A stretch of 64,000 nucleotides of DNA from positions 1-64,000 of the forward strand of contig NZ_JBMOXA010000002.1 of assembly GCF_049316285.1 (NCBI RefSeq). The letters are read 5' to 3'. This stretch comes from Rhodoferax_B sp049316285 (GTDB lineage: Bacteria > Pseudomonadota > Gammaproteobacteria > Burkholderiales > Burkholderiaceae_C). A model generated the notes under the pieces. The model was not told the DNA's origin. It searched no databases and saw only the letters and a program-made list of their open reading frames with translations. Numbering within the stretch: the stretch's first letter is position 1; each line of letters starts with the position of its first letter. Position numbers and translations under genes: made by a program. Shown in pieces: positions 1 through 8,780 of this stretch.

Positions 1-2
1 AG

Positions 3-92
3 GCGGTCTACAAACACATCCGTGCCGAGCACGATGCGGAGCAGGTTCACGTGGAAGTTGATCCACGGTTCATGCCACAAGCGGATTCTTGA
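3..92 (+). CDS. obg: Obg/CgtA GTPase, C-terminal end only
   Basis: The window opens inside a reading frame that ends in TGA at 90-92. The 29 visible residues are charged, and the last ones (VDPRFMPQADS) resemble the variable tail of the ribosome-associated GTPase Obg. The call rests on that tail and on position: obg directly before proB is common in Burkholderiales. No GTPase motif is inside the window, so this is an inference from a short piece. It is cut by the window edge, not by a mutation. Confidence 0.6.
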   Translation, partial: AVYKHIRAEHDAEQVHVEVDPRFMPQADS

Positions 93-146
93 GTGCTATA
101 AATTAAAGAGCTATTTCCGCATGAGCGGTGGGCTTCAGAGGCATAA

Positions 147-1301
147 ATGAGTGTGAAATCTGCATCGACTGTTTTGCGTGATGCACGGCGCATTGTGGTC
201 AAGGTCGGCTCCAGCCTGGTCACCAACGAAGGCCGTGGATTGGACGAAACGGCGATTGGTGAATGGTGTCGCCAACTTGCCGCCTTGACCCGCGTCAAGG
301 CCGACGGCACGCCTGGCTGCGAAGTCATTATGGTGTCGAGTGGTGCCATTGCCGAGGGCATGAAACGCCTGGGCTGGGCCACCCGCCCCAGCGAAGTGCC
401 CAAACTGCAGGCAGCGGCGGCGGTTGGCCAGATGGGTTTGGCACAGATGTACGAAACCAAGCTGCGTGAAAACGGCCTGGGCAGCGCCCAGGTGCTGCTG
501 ACACACGCCGACTTGGCCGACCGCGAACGCTACCTCAACGCCCGGTCCACGCTGCTGACGCTGTTGCAGCATGGCGTGATCCCGGTGATCAACGAGAACG
601 ACACCGTGGTCACCGACGAAATCAAGTTTGGCGACAACGACACCTTGGGGGCCCTGGTGGCGAACCTGGTGGAGGCCGATGCCCTGGTGATCTTGACGGA
701 TCAGAAGGGCTTGTTCACTGCCGATCCACGCAAAGACCCGAGCGCGCAGTTTGTGACCGAAGCCAAGGCCGGCGACCCGGCCCTGGAAGTGATGGCCGGT
801 GGCGCCGGCAGCTCGCTGGGCCGTGGCGGCATGATCACGAAGATCCTGGCCGGCAAACGCGCCGCGGGCTCGGGTGCATCGACCGTGATCGCTTGGGGCC
901 GTGAGCCCGACGCCTTGCTGCGTTTGGTGGCTGGAGAGGCGATTGGCACGCTGCTGGTGGCGCAAACGCAAAAGCAGCAAGCGCGCAAACAGTGGATGGC
1001 CGACCACCTGCAAATGCGTGGCGCCGTGGTGGTTGATGCCGGCGCCGCCGAGAAGGTGCGTGACGGTGGCAAAAGCCTGCTGCCGATTGGCATGCTCAGC
1101 GTGGACGGCGACTTCTCGCGCGGCGAAGTGATTGCCGTGCGCGACCCGCAAGGCCTGGAGTTGGCGCGTGGCTTGGCGAACTACTCGTCCAGCGAAGCCC
1201 GACTGATTTGCCGCAAGCCATCATCAGAGTTTGAAGCCTTGCTGGGCTACGCGGCCGAGCCCGAAATGATCCACCGTGACAATCTGGTGTTGAGCCGTTG
1301 A
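147..1301 (+). CDS. proB: Glutamate 5-kinase
   Basis: Cytoplasmic kinase that phosphorylates L-glutamate to glutamyl-5-phosphate, the first step of proline synthesis. The 384-residue length fits the long ProB form: an amino-acid kinase domain (about residues 15-265) with the nucleotide loop VVKVGSSLVTNEG near residue 17, the NENDTV motif near residue 149 and LGRGGMITKI near 225, then a PUA domain (about 290-370). ATG start; it follows the obg end by about 55 bases, so cotranscription with obg is likely. Proline feedback inhibition is known for the family but cannot be read from the sequence. proA is not in the window. Confidence 0.97.
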   Translation: MSVKSASTVLRDARRIVVKVGSSLVTNEGRGLDETAIGEWCRQLAALTRVKADGTPGCEVIMVSSGAIAEGMKRLGWATRPSEVPKLQAAAAVGQMGLAQMYETKLRENGLGSAQVLLTHADLADRERYLNARSTLLTLLQHGVIPVINENDTVVTDEIKFGDNDTLGALVANLVEADALVILTDQKGLFTADPRKDPSAQFVTEAKAGDPALEVMAGGAGSSLGRGGMITKILAGKRAAGSGASTVIAWGREPDALLRLVAGEAIGTLLVAQTQKQQARKQWMADHLQMRGAVVVDAGAAEKVRDGGKSLLPIGMLSVDGDFSRGEVIAVRDPQGLELARGLANYSSSEARLICRKPSSEFEALLGYAAEPEMIHRDNLVLSR

Positions 1302-1320
1302 GGCTTTGCACCCAGCCATA

Positions 1321-1347
1321 AAAAAGCGGCCGTTTGGCCGCATTTTT
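1321..1347. terminator. Bidirectional intrinsic terminator between proB and the CNP1-like gene
   Basis: A GCGGCC / GGCCGC stem (1326-1331 with 1336-1341) with loop GTTT is flanked by an A run on the left and a T run on the right. It can therefore stop transcripts arriving from proB on the plus strand and from the convergent CNP1-like gene on the minus strand. Confidence 0.85.
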
Positions 1348-1379
1348 ATTGTGCAGAGTTCTTCCCCGCAGGTGTAGCG

Positions 1380-1907
1380 TCAGCGCGGCAAGTCGGAGCG
1401 CGGGCTCTTCAGGTTACGTACCAGATCTGCCACCGTGTTGGGCGGTGCCGTGCCGCTGCATGCGCCCTGGCGCGCAAAGGCCAGCGAATGCCGCACGGCA
1501 GGGTTGCCAAACAATGTACGCCACTCGGGGTTGGGTGTGGCTCGCCATTTCCCTTCGTTGTAGCGGCCATAGACTTTGACTTCACCTGTGGCACAACGCA
1601 GGCCTTCGTACATGGCCGCGACCATGCCTTCAGCGTTGGTGGTGGTCATGACGTAGCGGGTCACACCTTCATTGTTGATGGTGATGGAAGCTGGGTCTAC
1701 GCCGTAGCGCAACTCCACCACACGGTCCATGTCGATGCGGATCAGCTTTTTGGCATCGAAGGCAGGCGGCGGTGGTACTTCCGATTCTTTCCAGTCCGGG
1801 TCTTCGGCTGGGGTGACTTGCGCCACAGCCGCAGCTGCGGTCAGCAGTGCGGTGAGCCCGATCAGGCTGGCTGTGTTCCAGATGGCCCGTTTGCCCGAAT
1901 ACCCCAT
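1380..1907 (-). CDS. CNP1-like family exported protein
   Basis: 175-residue protein of the betaproteobacterial CNP1-like family; function unknown. An N-terminal signal peptide is visible (basic MGYSGKR, hydrophobic core to about residue 28, likely cut after AVAQ), so it is exported to the periplasm. The mature part carries the family's conserved WKE...PPPPAFD segment, a VVELRYGVDPASI segment and a YEGLRCATGE segment. I chose the ATG at 1907 because it puts the signal peptide at the N-terminus. An upstream in-frame ATG at 1949 would overlap the end of rppH by 14 bases and is also possible. It lies directly downstream of rppH on the same strand and is probably cotranscribed. Confidence 0.8.
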   Translation of the reverse strand: MGYSGKRAIWNTASLIGLTALLTAAAAVAQVTPAEDPDWKESEVPPPPAFDAKKLIRIDMDRVVELRYGVDPASITINNEGVTRYVMTTTNAEGMVAAMYEGLRCATGEVKVYGRYNEGKWRATPNPEWRTLFGNPAVRHSLAFARQGACSGTAPPNTVADLVRNLKSPRSDLPR

Positions 1908-1935
1908 CTTCCCCCCCAACTTCTGACGCTGCAAA

Positions 1936-2598
1936 CTAAGACGAGGCATGGCGTTTTTCACTGGCTTCCTGGCGTAAGGCCTGTTGAGGATCGGGCTCGA
2001 AAGTGGCGCCCGGGGGCAGTTCCATGTGCACGCTGGGTACGGGCAGGGGGGCAAAATCGGATTCTGATTCAGCATGACCCTCGCGCGTGCGCATGCTGCT
2101 GCGCAGGTAACGATTGCGTGAATCATGGCGTGGCAGATAACGGGCCAACTCAGTGAGGGCCATTTCGTACACACCACGTTTGAACTCGACCACCACGTCC
2201 AGCGGCACCCAATAGTCGTTCCAACGCCAGGCGTCGAACTCTGGGTGATTGGTGGCGCGCAGGTTCAGATCCCAGTCGTGACCGACCAGTTGCAGCAGAT
2301 ACCAGATTTGCTTCTGGCCTTTGTAATGTCCGCGCGCGTCGCGGCGGATGAACCGATCAGGCACCTCGTAGCGCAACCAGTCGCGGGTGCGGGCAACAAC
2401 GCGGACATGCTCCGGATGTAACCCCACTTCTTCATGCAGTTCCCGGAACATGGCCTGCTCCGGCGACTCGCCCCGGTCAATACCACCTTGCGGAAACTGC
2501 CAGGAGTGGGTGCGAATACGCTTACCCCAAAACACCTGATTTCTCTGGTTGAGCAAGATGATGCCGACGTTAGGCCTAAAGCCTTCTCGGTCAAGCAT
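1936..2598 (-). CDS. rppH: RNA 5' pyrophosphohydrolase (NUDIX)
   Basis: Removes pyrophosphate from 5'-triphosphate mRNA ends, priming RNase E decay. The NUDIX box is intact at residues 38-60 (GGIDRGES...REL.EEVGL), and the N-terminus MLDREGFRPNVGIIL is typical of RppH. The protein is 220 residues, longer than E. coli RppH; the extra C-terminal Pro/Glu-rich tail (after about residue 165) is usual in Burkholderiales. The start at 2598 fits the family; upstream in-frame codons would add 13 atypical residues. Divergent from proS across a 115-base gap that must hold both promoters. Confidence 0.95.
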   Translation of the reverse strand: MLDREGFRPNVGIILLNQRNQVFWGKRIRTHSWQFPQGGIDRGESPEQAMFRELHEEVGLHPEHVRVVARTRDWLRYEVPDRFIRRDARGHYKGQKQIWYLLQLVGHDWDLNLRATNHPEFDAWRWNDYWVPLDVVVEFKRGVYEMALTELARYLPRHDSRNRYLRSSMRTREGHAESESDFAPLPVPSVHMELPPGATFEPDPQQALRQEASEKRHASS

Positions 2599-2713
2599 AA
2601 TCAAACCCCAAATTTTTAAACTGAGTCCATTATGCACAGCGTTTGGCGTGCATCAAGCTTTGGACCAGTCCTGACTTTCCCTCTCTCCTCCCGTACATCT
2701 TCAGAATCGACCG

Positions 2714-4471
2714 ATGAAAGCCTCCCAGTTCCTCATTTCCACGCTCAAGGAAGCCCCCGCCGATGCAGAAGTGGTGAGCCATCAGCTCATGACACGTGCT
2801 GGCATGATCAAGAAGCTGGGTGCCGGCATCTATACCTATATGCCCATGGGCCTGCGTGTGGTGCGCAAGGTTGAAGCCATCGTGCGCGAGGAGATGAACC
2901 GCGCCGGTGCGGTCGAGCTGTCCATGCCGGTGATTCAGCCCGCTGAGTACTGGCAGGAGACCGGCCGCTTCGACAAGATGGGCCCGGAGTTGCTGCGCAT
3001 CAAAGACCGTCACGACCGCGACTTCGTGGTGCAACCCACCAGCGAAGAAGTGGTGACCGACATCGCGCGCCAGGAAGTGCGCAGCTACAAACAGCTGCCG
3101 AAGAACTTCTACCAGATCCAGACCAAGTTCCGCGACGAACGCCGTCCACGTTTTGGCTTGATGCGTGGCCGTGAGTTCATCATGAAGGACGCCTACAGCT
3201 TCGACCGCGACCAAGTCTCGGCCAAGGAAAGCTACCAGGTGATGGCGCAGGCTTACCGCCGCATCTTCGACCGCTTCGGCCTGCAATACCGCGCCGTGGC
3301 CGCCGACAGCGGCGCCATCGGTGGTGACCTGAGTGAAGAATTCCAGGTGATCGCTGCCACAGGTGAAGACGCCATCGTCTACTGTCCCACCAGCGAATAC
3401 GCCGCCAACCTGGAAAAGGCCGAGGCCCTGGCGCCGCAAGCCCCACGCGGCGCCGCGACCGAAGCTTTGGCCAAAACCGCCACGCCCGGCCGTGCCACCT
3501 GTGCCGACGTGGCCGAGTTGCTGAACGTGCCACTGCAAAAGACCGTCAAGTCGCTGGTGCTCGCCACCGACGAGCTGGATGAAGCCGGTGCCGTGGTCAA
3601 GAGCCAGGTCTGGCTGCTGCTGCTGCGCGGCGACCACGACATGAACGAAATCAAGGCCGGTAAAGTGCCGGGCCTGGACGTGGGTTTCCGCTTTGCCACC
3701 TTGCCTGAAATCGAAAGCCACTTCGGCTGCAAGCCCGGCTACCTGGGCCCGCTGAACCTGCTGCAACCAGTGAAGCTGGTGGTCGACCGCGAAGTCGCCG
3801 TGATGAGCGACTGGATCTGCGGCGCCAACGAGGCCGACTTCCACATGACCGGCGTGAACTGGGGCCGTGACCTGCCCGAGCCCACCCTGGTGGCCGACCT
3901 GCGCAACATCGTCGCCGGCGACCTGTCGCCCGACGGCAAGGGTGTGCTGGCGATCGAGCGCGGCATCGAAGTCGGTCACGTGTTCTACCTCGGCACCAAA
4001 TACAGCAAGGCCATGAACGCCACCTTCCTGGACGTGAATGGCAAGCCCCAGTTCATGGAAATGGGTTGCTACGGCATAGGCATCACGCGTTTGCCGGCCG
4101 CTGCCATCGAGCAAAACCACGACGCACGCGGCATCATCTGGCCCGACGCACTGGCGCCGTTCACCGTGGCGGTGTGCCCCATCAGCCCGGAGCGCAGCCC
4201 CGAAGTGAAGGCCGCCGCCGAAAAGCTCTACGCCGAACTGTTGGCGGCTGGTGTGGACGTGATCCTGGACGACCGTGGCGAGCGTCCCGGCGCCATGTTT
4301 GCCGACTGGGAACTGATAGGTGTGCCGCATCGCGTGACCTTGTCCGACCGTGGCCTCAAAGAAGGCCAGGTGGAGTACCTGCAGCGCCGCGAAACCGAAG
4401 TGGTGAAGGTCGCTGCGGCTGACATCTTTGGACACGTCATGGCCAAGCTGCAGCCCGCTGCCGCCCAGTGA
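2714..4471 (+). CDS. proS: Prolyl-tRNA synthetase, bacterial type with editing domain
   Basis: Class II aminoacyl-tRNA synthetase charging tRNA-Pro. At 585 residues it is the bacterial architecture: N-terminal catalytic half with the motif 2 region TSEEVVTDI...FRDERRPRFGLMRGREF (about residues 110-160), an inserted YbaK-like editing domain that clears Ala-tRNA-Pro (about 225-410), motif 3 GCYGIGITRL near residue 450, and a C-terminal anticodon-binding domain (about 480-575). ATG start at 2714. The stop overlaps the next gene's GTG start by four bases (GTGA), so the two are translationally coupled. Confidence 0.98.
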   Translation: MKASQFLISTLKEAPADAEVVSHQLMTRAGMIKKLGAGIYTYMPMGLRVVRKVEAIVREEMNRAGAVELSMPVIQPAEYWQETGRFDKMGPELLRIKDRHDRDFVVQPTSEEVVTDIARQEVRSYKQLPKNFYQIQTKFRDERRPRFGLMRGREFIMKDAYSFDRDQVSAKESYQVMAQAYRRIFDRFGLQYRAVAADSGAIGGDLSEEFQVIAATGEDAIVYCPTSEYAANLEKAEALAPQAPRGAATEALAKTATPGRATCADVAELLNVPLQKTVKSLVLATDELDEAGAVVKSQVWLLLLRGDHDMNEIKAGKVPGLDVGFRFATLPEIESHFGCKPGYLGPLNLLQPVKLVVDREVAVMSDWICGANEADFHMTGVNWGRDLPEPTLVADLRNIVAGDLSPDGKGVLAIERGIEVGHVFYLGTKYSKAMNATFLDVNGKPQFMEMGCYGIGITRLPAAAIEQNHDARGIIWPDALAPFTVAVCPISPERSPEVKAAAEKLYAELLAAGVDVILDDRGERPGAMFADWELIGVPHRVTLSDRGLKEGQVEYLQRRETEVVKVAAADIFGHVMAKLQPAAAQ

Positions 4472-5160
4472 CCGGCAAGTTTGCTTTAGCGCCAAGAGAA
4501 GTTGTTCCAGCGGGTGTGTGTGTCGTGCTGCATAGGCCAGGATTTTCAAGAAGAAAGGCCTTGCTAGGCACGACTGGCATGCTGGGGCAGCTCCTGATTT
4601 CGCAGCAAGCCAGAGCCGGTGGCCAACTCGAGGAGCCGCTCGCTGATTCCGTGCGCACGGCCTTGCGCGCGGCTGTGGCGAACGGCGCGCCGCCCGAGCC
4701 GCATTTCAACAACTTCGAGTCCAGGCTGCAGTACCTGCGCTGGCTCGGCGCCATGAGTGATCGCCTGCGGCCCAAAAAATCCGAATGGTCGGTGCGCAAG
4801 GAGTTTCTGGGCACCGTGTGGTACGAGAGCAAGCGTGCCGGCATAGAGCCCTCGCTGCTGCTCGGCTTGATCCAGGTGGAGAGCAACTTCCGCCAGCACG
4901 CCATCAGCTCGGTAGGGGCGCGTGGCTACACCCAGGTCATGCCGTTCTGGACGCGTGTACTGGCCGATGGTGATGCCAACCAGTTGTTCCACATGCAAAC
5001 CAATCTGCGCTTTGGCTGTGTGATCCTGCGCCACTACCTAGACCGTGAAAACGGTGACCTGTTCATGGCGCTGGGGCGCTACAACGGCTCGCGCGGCAAG
5101 GCACCGTACCCAGACGCGGTGCTCGGCGCGCGCTCGCGCTGGGTGTTTGCTGGGGTCTAA
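4468..5160 (+). CDS. Lytic transglycosylase (SLT / GH23 family), probable Tat export
   Basis: 230-residue predicted murein lytic transglycosylase, which would cleave peptidoglycan glycan strands to 1,6-anhydromuropeptides in the periplasm. The SLT fold is indicated by GLIQVESNFRQHA (catalytic Glu about residue 138), GARGYTQVMPFW and the late ALGRYNGS segment. The N-terminus contains FSRRKALLG before a hydrophobic stretch ending ARA, which looks like a twin-arginine signal; this is unusual for the family and is an inference. GTG start at 4468 overlaps the proS stop. The usual GLMQVMP is GYTQVMP here. Confidence 0.85.
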   Translation: MTGKFALAPREVVPAGVCVVLHRPGFSRRKALLGTTGMLGQLLISQQARAGGQLEEPLADSVRTALRAAVANGAPPEPHFNNFESRLQYLRWLGAMSDRLRPKKSEWSVRKEFLGTVWYESKRAGIEPSLLLGLIQVESNFRQHAISSVGARGYTQVMPFWTRVLADGDANQLFHMQTNLRFGCVILRHYLDRENGDLFMALGRYNGSRGKAPYPDAVLGARSRWVFAGV

Positions 5161-5167
5161 GCTGGCG

Positions 5168-5716
5168 TTATTTGATCTCGCCGTGGTGCAGCGTGAACTT
5201 GCCCGTGCGGCGGTCGGCAAAATAGTGTTCCAGCGTCAGCTTGACGGTGCGAAAGGCGATCTCTTCCCACGGAATCTCGTCCTCGCTGAACAGCTTGGCT
5301 TCAATCGTCTCAAAGCCCGGATTGAACTCACCGTCCAATAGCCGCGCCAGATAAAACAGATGCACTTGGCCCACCGGGATCACGCTGATGATGCTGAACA
5401 GTTGACCCATCTCGATGTGGGCGCCGGCCTCTTCATCGGTCTCGCGCGCGGCCCCCTGGTCGGTGGTTTCGCCCAGCTCCATAAAGCCTGCCGGCAGCGT
5501 CCACTTGCCAAAGCGCGGTTCTATGTTGCGCTTGCACAGCAGCACCTTGTCACCCAGAAAGGGCACCGTGCCCACTACATTGAGCGGGTTTTCGTAGTGC
5601 ACCGTGCCGCAGGCCGGGCAGACCGCGCGCTCTTTGGTGTCGCCATCGTCAGGCACGCAGTAGGCAACGGCTTGGCCGCAATTGCGGCAGTGTTTGATGG
5701 GGGGGCGAAACATCAT
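5168..5716 (-). CDS. NUDIX hydrolase with N-terminal zinc ribbon
   Basis: 182-residue NUDIX enzyme of unknown substrate. An N-terminal zinc ribbon is visible (CRNCG ... CPACG, about residues 9-12 and 32-35) followed by the NUDIX box GFMELGETT...REtdEEAGA. This zinc-ribbon plus NUDIX layout occurs in NudC-like and related nucleotide-sugar or NAD hydrolases, but the protein lacks the full NudC length, so I do not name it. Start is one of two adjacent ATGs (5716 or 5713). It converges with the lytic transglycosylase gene, 7 bases from its stop. A terminator separates it from the upstream FAH-family gene. Confidence 0.85.
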   Translation of the reverse strand: MMFRPPIKHCRNCGQAVAYCVPDDGDTKERAVCPACGTVHYENPLNVVGTVPFLGDKVLLCKRNIEPRFGKWTLPAGFMELGETTDQGAARETDEEAGAHIEMGQLFSIISVIPVGQVHLFYLARLLDGEFNPGFETIEAKLFSEDEIPWEEIAFRTVKLTLEHYFADRRTGKFTLHHGEIK

Positions 5717-5734
5717 GGTCAGCAGTGTACGGGC

Positions 5735-5770
5735 AAAAAAATAGGGCCTGCAGCGTGAACGCCAGGCCCC
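5735..5770 (-). terminator. Intrinsic terminator after the FAH-family gene
   Basis: Read on the minus strand, GGGCCTGGCG and CGCTGCAGGCCC form a stem around a TTCA loop, followed by TATTTTTTT. It sits 20 bases after the FAH-family stop and just before the NUDIX start, so it likely ends the FAH transcript. Confidence 0.8.
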
Positions 5771-5789
5771 ATGTTTTGGCGTTGAGTGG

Positions 5790-6485
5790 TTAGACGATCT
5801 TGATCGACAACTCACCCAAACCGGCGACGCCACCGAGCAGCACGTCTCCCGCGACCACGGCACCCACGCCTTCAGGCGTGCCCGAGTAGATCAGGTCGCC
5901 GGGCTGCAACTCCCAGGCGGCCGAGAGGTGGGCAATGGTTTCGCCAATGTTCCAGATCAGCTTGGACACGTGGCTGCGCTGACGGTCCTGGCCGTTCACC
6001 TGCAGATAGATTTCGGCTTGTTCCACGCCCATCGCCTGGGCTGCCGGGGTGATGGGGCCTATGGGCGCCGACTCGTCAAAGGCCTTGCCTATGCACCAGG
6101 GGCGGCCTTGTTTCTTCATGTCGTTTTGCAGGTCGCGGCGCGTCATGTCCAGGCCCACGGCGTAGCCGAAGATGTGTTGTGCTGCGTCGGCAGCGGCGAT
6201 GTTTTTGCCGCCCTTGCCAATGGCCACCACGAGTTCGATCTCGTGGTGCAGGTTCTTGGTCAGGCTGGGGTAGTGCACGCTGCCGGTTTCGCCTGCTGGC
6301 ACGACCACGATGGCGTCAGCCGGCTTCATGAAGAAGAACGGCGGCTCGCGGCCGGTGAAGCCCATTTCCTTGGCGTGATCTTCGTAGTTGCGGCCCACGC
6401 AATAGATGTGGCGCACGGGGAACTGCGCGCTCTGGCCGACAACCGGCACCGAAACCACAGGAGGGGCAGCGAAAACGTAGCTCAT
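5790..6485 (-). CDS. Fumarylacetoacetate hydrolase family protein (fumarylpyruvate hydrolase-like)
   Basis: 231-residue cytoplasmic FAH-fold metal-dependent C-C bond hydrolase or decarboxylase. Recognisable parts are YCVGRNYEDHAKEMG near residue 28, FFFMKPADA near 50, the metal-site region HHEIELVVAIG near 83, and the C-terminal GDLIYSGTPEGVGAV. The N-terminal portion resembles fumarylpyruvate hydrolases of gentisate/salicylate degradation (NagK type). No other aromatic-degradation genes are adjacent, so the substrate stays open. Confidence 0.88.
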   Translation of the reverse strand: MSYVFAAPPVVSVPVVGQSAQFPVRHIYCVGRNYEDHAKEMGFTGREPPFFFMKPADAIVVVPAGETGSVHYPSLTKNLHHEIELVVAIGKGGKNIAAADAAQHIFGYAVGLDMTRRDLQNDMKKQGRPWCIGKAFDESAPIGPITPAAQAMGVEQAEIYLQVNGQDRQRSHVSKLIWNIGETIAHLSAAWELQPGDLIYSGTPEGVGAVVAGDVLLGGVAGLGELSIKIV

Positions 6486-6602
6486 GGAAACCTTTCGAGG
6501 CGAATAAAAAGCGGGCCGTGATCAGGCGCACCCGCGATGGTCACAAAGAGCGACAAGTGTGCCACGGCAGGCGAGGCTTTGCAGGCCTCCACCCGCTCTG
6601 CA

Positions 6603-7595
6603 TCAATCCTTTGGTGTGAAGGTGATGATGATGATGGGCGGCACGCGGCCATCCGTATCACGTGGCAGGGTTTCAGTCTTGTCGATGGCGCGCAGCACCG
6701 CGTCGTCCCAGGCTTTGGAGCCGCTCGATTTTGTCAGGCGTTTGCCGGTGATGGTGCCATCTGGCGCAGCACGTACTTCGACTTCAGCAGCCGGGTTGCC
6801 CGCGATGTCGTCCGGGAACACGATGTTGGGCTTCACCTTGGCGGCGACTCGTCCGCCATAGCTGCTTGACGGCCCCGAAGACTTCAACGCCGTGCCGGTG
6901 GCATTGGCACCACCCGAGGCACCAGCCAGGCCTTGCATGCGCTTCAGGTTCTCCTGGCGCAGGGCTTCGGCCTGGCGCGCTTGCGCTTGTTCCTTGGCCT
7001 TGGCGTCGGCCTGGGCCTTGTCCTTTTGCTCTTGCGCGGCTTCTGCCTTGCGCTTGGCATCGGCTTCGGCCTTCTTGCGTTTGGCGTCGGCCTCGGCTTT
7101 CTCTTTGCGGTCTTCTTCCTCTTCCTTGCGCTTTTGTTCTTCGCGCTTTTTGTCGGCGGCGATTTTCTTCAGGCGCTCTTGCTCTTTTTGTTTGGCGAGT
7201 TCCTGGCGCTGTTCTTCCAGCTCTTTCTGCTTCTCGATCTCTTTGCGTTTTTTATCGCGTTCCAGCGCGATGTCGGCATCGTTCACCTTGGGCGCCGGTG
7301 GCGGTTCTACCTTGGGTTCCACACGGGGTGGCGGCGGTGGCGTAGGTTCGGGCTGGGGCTGTGGTGGTGGCTCCACCGGCTTCACCGGCTCTTCCACCGC
7401 GCGGGGTGCGGCCTGCTGGGTGACGGAGGACCAGATCTCCGCTTCCACCGCCGGGGTGTCGTTCGACTTCCAATGCACACCCCAGGTCAATGCGGCCAGC
7501 AACAACAAATGGGCGAAGATCGCCAGGCCCAAGGCACGTAGATTGGCCTTGGGGCGTGGTGGAGTGAAGTCGACGGCGTCTTGGGTGGCCTGCAT
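6603..7595 (-). CDS. tolA: Cell-envelope integrity protein TolA
   Basis: Inner-membrane protein linking the TolQR motor to outer-membrane Tol-Pal partners during division and envelope constriction. The 330 residues show one membrane anchor (about 21-40), a Pro-rich segment (about 75-95), a long Lys/Glu/Ala-rich helical stalk (about 100-215) and a C-terminal TonB/TolA-like domain (about 240-330) with a G-x-A-W-D-x-A-V segment near the end. Last gene of ybgC-tolQ-tolR-tolA on the minus strand; 25 bases separate it from tolR. tolB and pal do not follow. Confidence 0.93.
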   Translation of the reverse strand: MQATQDAVDFTPPRPKANLRALGLAIFAHLLLLAALTWGVHWKSNDTPAVEAEIWSSVTQQAAPRAVEEPVKPVEPPPQPQPEPTPPPPPRVEPKVEPPPAPKVNDADIALERDKKRKEIEKQKELEEQRQELAKQKEQERLKKIAADKKREEQKRKEEEEDRKEKAEADAKRKKAEADAKRKAEAAQEQKDKAQADAKAKEQAQARQAEALRQENLKRMQGLAGASGGANATGTALKSSGPSSSYGGRVAAKVKPNIVFPDDIAGNPAAEVEVRAAPDGTITGKRLTKSSGSKAWDDAVLRAIDKTETLPRDTDGRVPPIIIITFTPKD

Positions 7596-7620
7596 GTCAA
7601 AAAGGCTTGTGAACGACTTT

Positions 7621-8043
7621 TTATTTACCAGCCAACTGAACCGACAGGCCCACGCGCTGCACGCCGTTGCGCTGCAAGGTGTCCATGATCTTCACCACCG
7701 ACTCGTACTTGACGTTGCGGTCGGCGCTGATGACCACCGGTGTGTTCGGCTCGTCGCCTTGCGCCTTCTTCACTTCAGCGGCCACGTCGCGCGCGTTGAG
7801 CTGGCTGGTCTTGCCGTTGTTGCTCAGCTCCAGCGTGTCGTTTTTGTTGATGACGATCTGGATCACGCGGTCCGGCTGCTTGCCGGCCTTGCCCACGCTG
7901 GGCAGGTCGATCAGGCTGGGTGTGACCAATGGGGCCGTGACCATAAAGATGATCAACAGCACCAGCATCACGTCGATGAAGGGCACCATGTTGATCTCGT
8001 TGATGGTGCGCCGGCCGCGTCCCCGGGAAATCGTTCCTGGCAT
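7621..8043 (-). CDS. tolR: Tol-Pal motor subunit TolR (ExbD/TolR family)
   Basis: 140-residue inner-membrane protein with one N-terminal membrane span (about residues 19-40) holding the conserved Asp (D24, in MVPFIDVMLVLL) that carries protons in the TolQ-TolR channel, and a periplasmic domain. The start at 8043 gives the standard N-terminus; reading further upstream would run into tolQ. It lies 26 bases downstream of tolQ and works with TolQ to energise TolA. Confidence 0.95.
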   Translation of the reverse strand: MPGTISRGRGRRTINEINMVPFIDVMLVLLIIFMVTAPLVTPSLIDLPSVGKAGKQPDRVIQIVINKNDTLELSNNGKTSQLNARDVAAEVKKAQGDEPNTPVVISADRNVKYESVVKIMDTLQRNGVQRVGLSVQLAGK

Positions 8044-8069
8044 GGTGAGGCTCCTTTGTCCGACCTGAC

Positions 8070-8780
8070 TTAGCGGCCCGGGGTCGATTGACCTGGCTGC
8101 GAGGCTTGTGCCGACACGTTGCGCTGCAAGATGTTGGAGAACTCTTCGATGAAGGTTTCCAGGCGGATGGCGGTGCGGTCGATGTCGCGTGCAAAGCGGT
8201 TGTAGGCCACCACGGCCGGAATGGCCGAGAACAGGCCGATGGCCGTGGCCACCAAGGCTTCGGCAATGCCCGGCGCCACGGTGGACAACGTGACCTGTGC
8301 CATGCTGGCCAGCCCGGTGAACGCGTGCATGATGCCCCATACCGTGCCGAACAGGCCCACGTAAGGCGACACCGAACCCACCGAGGCCAGGAACGACAGG
8401 TTGGACTCGACCACATCCATCTCGCGCTGGAAGCTGGCGCGCATGGCGCGGCGCGCGCCGTCCATCAAGGTGCCTGGGTCGATGATGCGGCGTTCACGCA
8501 GCTTTTGGTATTCGCGCATGCCGCTGGCAAAAATGCGCTCCATGGGACCGGCGCTTTTGGCGTTCTGGGCGGCGCTGGCGTACAGGTCGTTCAGGCTGTT
8601 GCCCGACCAGAAGTCGCGCTCGAATTCTTCGTTCAAGGCATGTACACGCTTGAGCGCAAACAGCTTGCGGAAGATCGCCGCCCAACTGGCCACGGATACA
8701 CACACCAGCAGCAGCATCACCGCTTGCACGACGATGCTGGCATTCATTACCAGCGTCAGGATGGACAGGTCTTGGCTCAT
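8070..8780 (-). CDS. tolQ: Tol-Pal motor subunit TolQ (MotA/TolQ/ExbB family)
   Basis: 236-residue inner-membrane protein with three predicted spans: about residues 12-34, and a pair in the conserved block SVSPYVGLFGTVWGIMHAF ... APGIAEALVATAIGL (about 140-195). Forms the proton channel with TolR. ATG start at 8780 overlaps the ybgC stop by four bases (ATGA), so the two are translationally coupled. Confidence 0.96.
   Translation of the reverse strand: MSQDLSILTLVMNASIVVQAVMLLLVCVSVASWAAIFRKLFALKRVHALNEEFERDFWSGNSLNDLYASAAQNAKSAGPMERIFASGMREYQKLRERRIIDPGTLMDGARRAMRASFQREMDVVESNLSFLASVGSVSPYVGLFGTVWGIMHAFTGLASMAQVTLSTVAPGIAEALVATAIGLFSAIPAVVAYNRFARDIDRTAIRLETFIEEFSNILQRNVSAQASQPGQSTPGR

Noticed and set aside
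2630..4549. Long open frame of about 640 codons antisense to proS
   Set aside because: It mirrors proS codon bias, is His/Gly/Val-rich as expected of an antisense GC-rich frame, and resembles no family.
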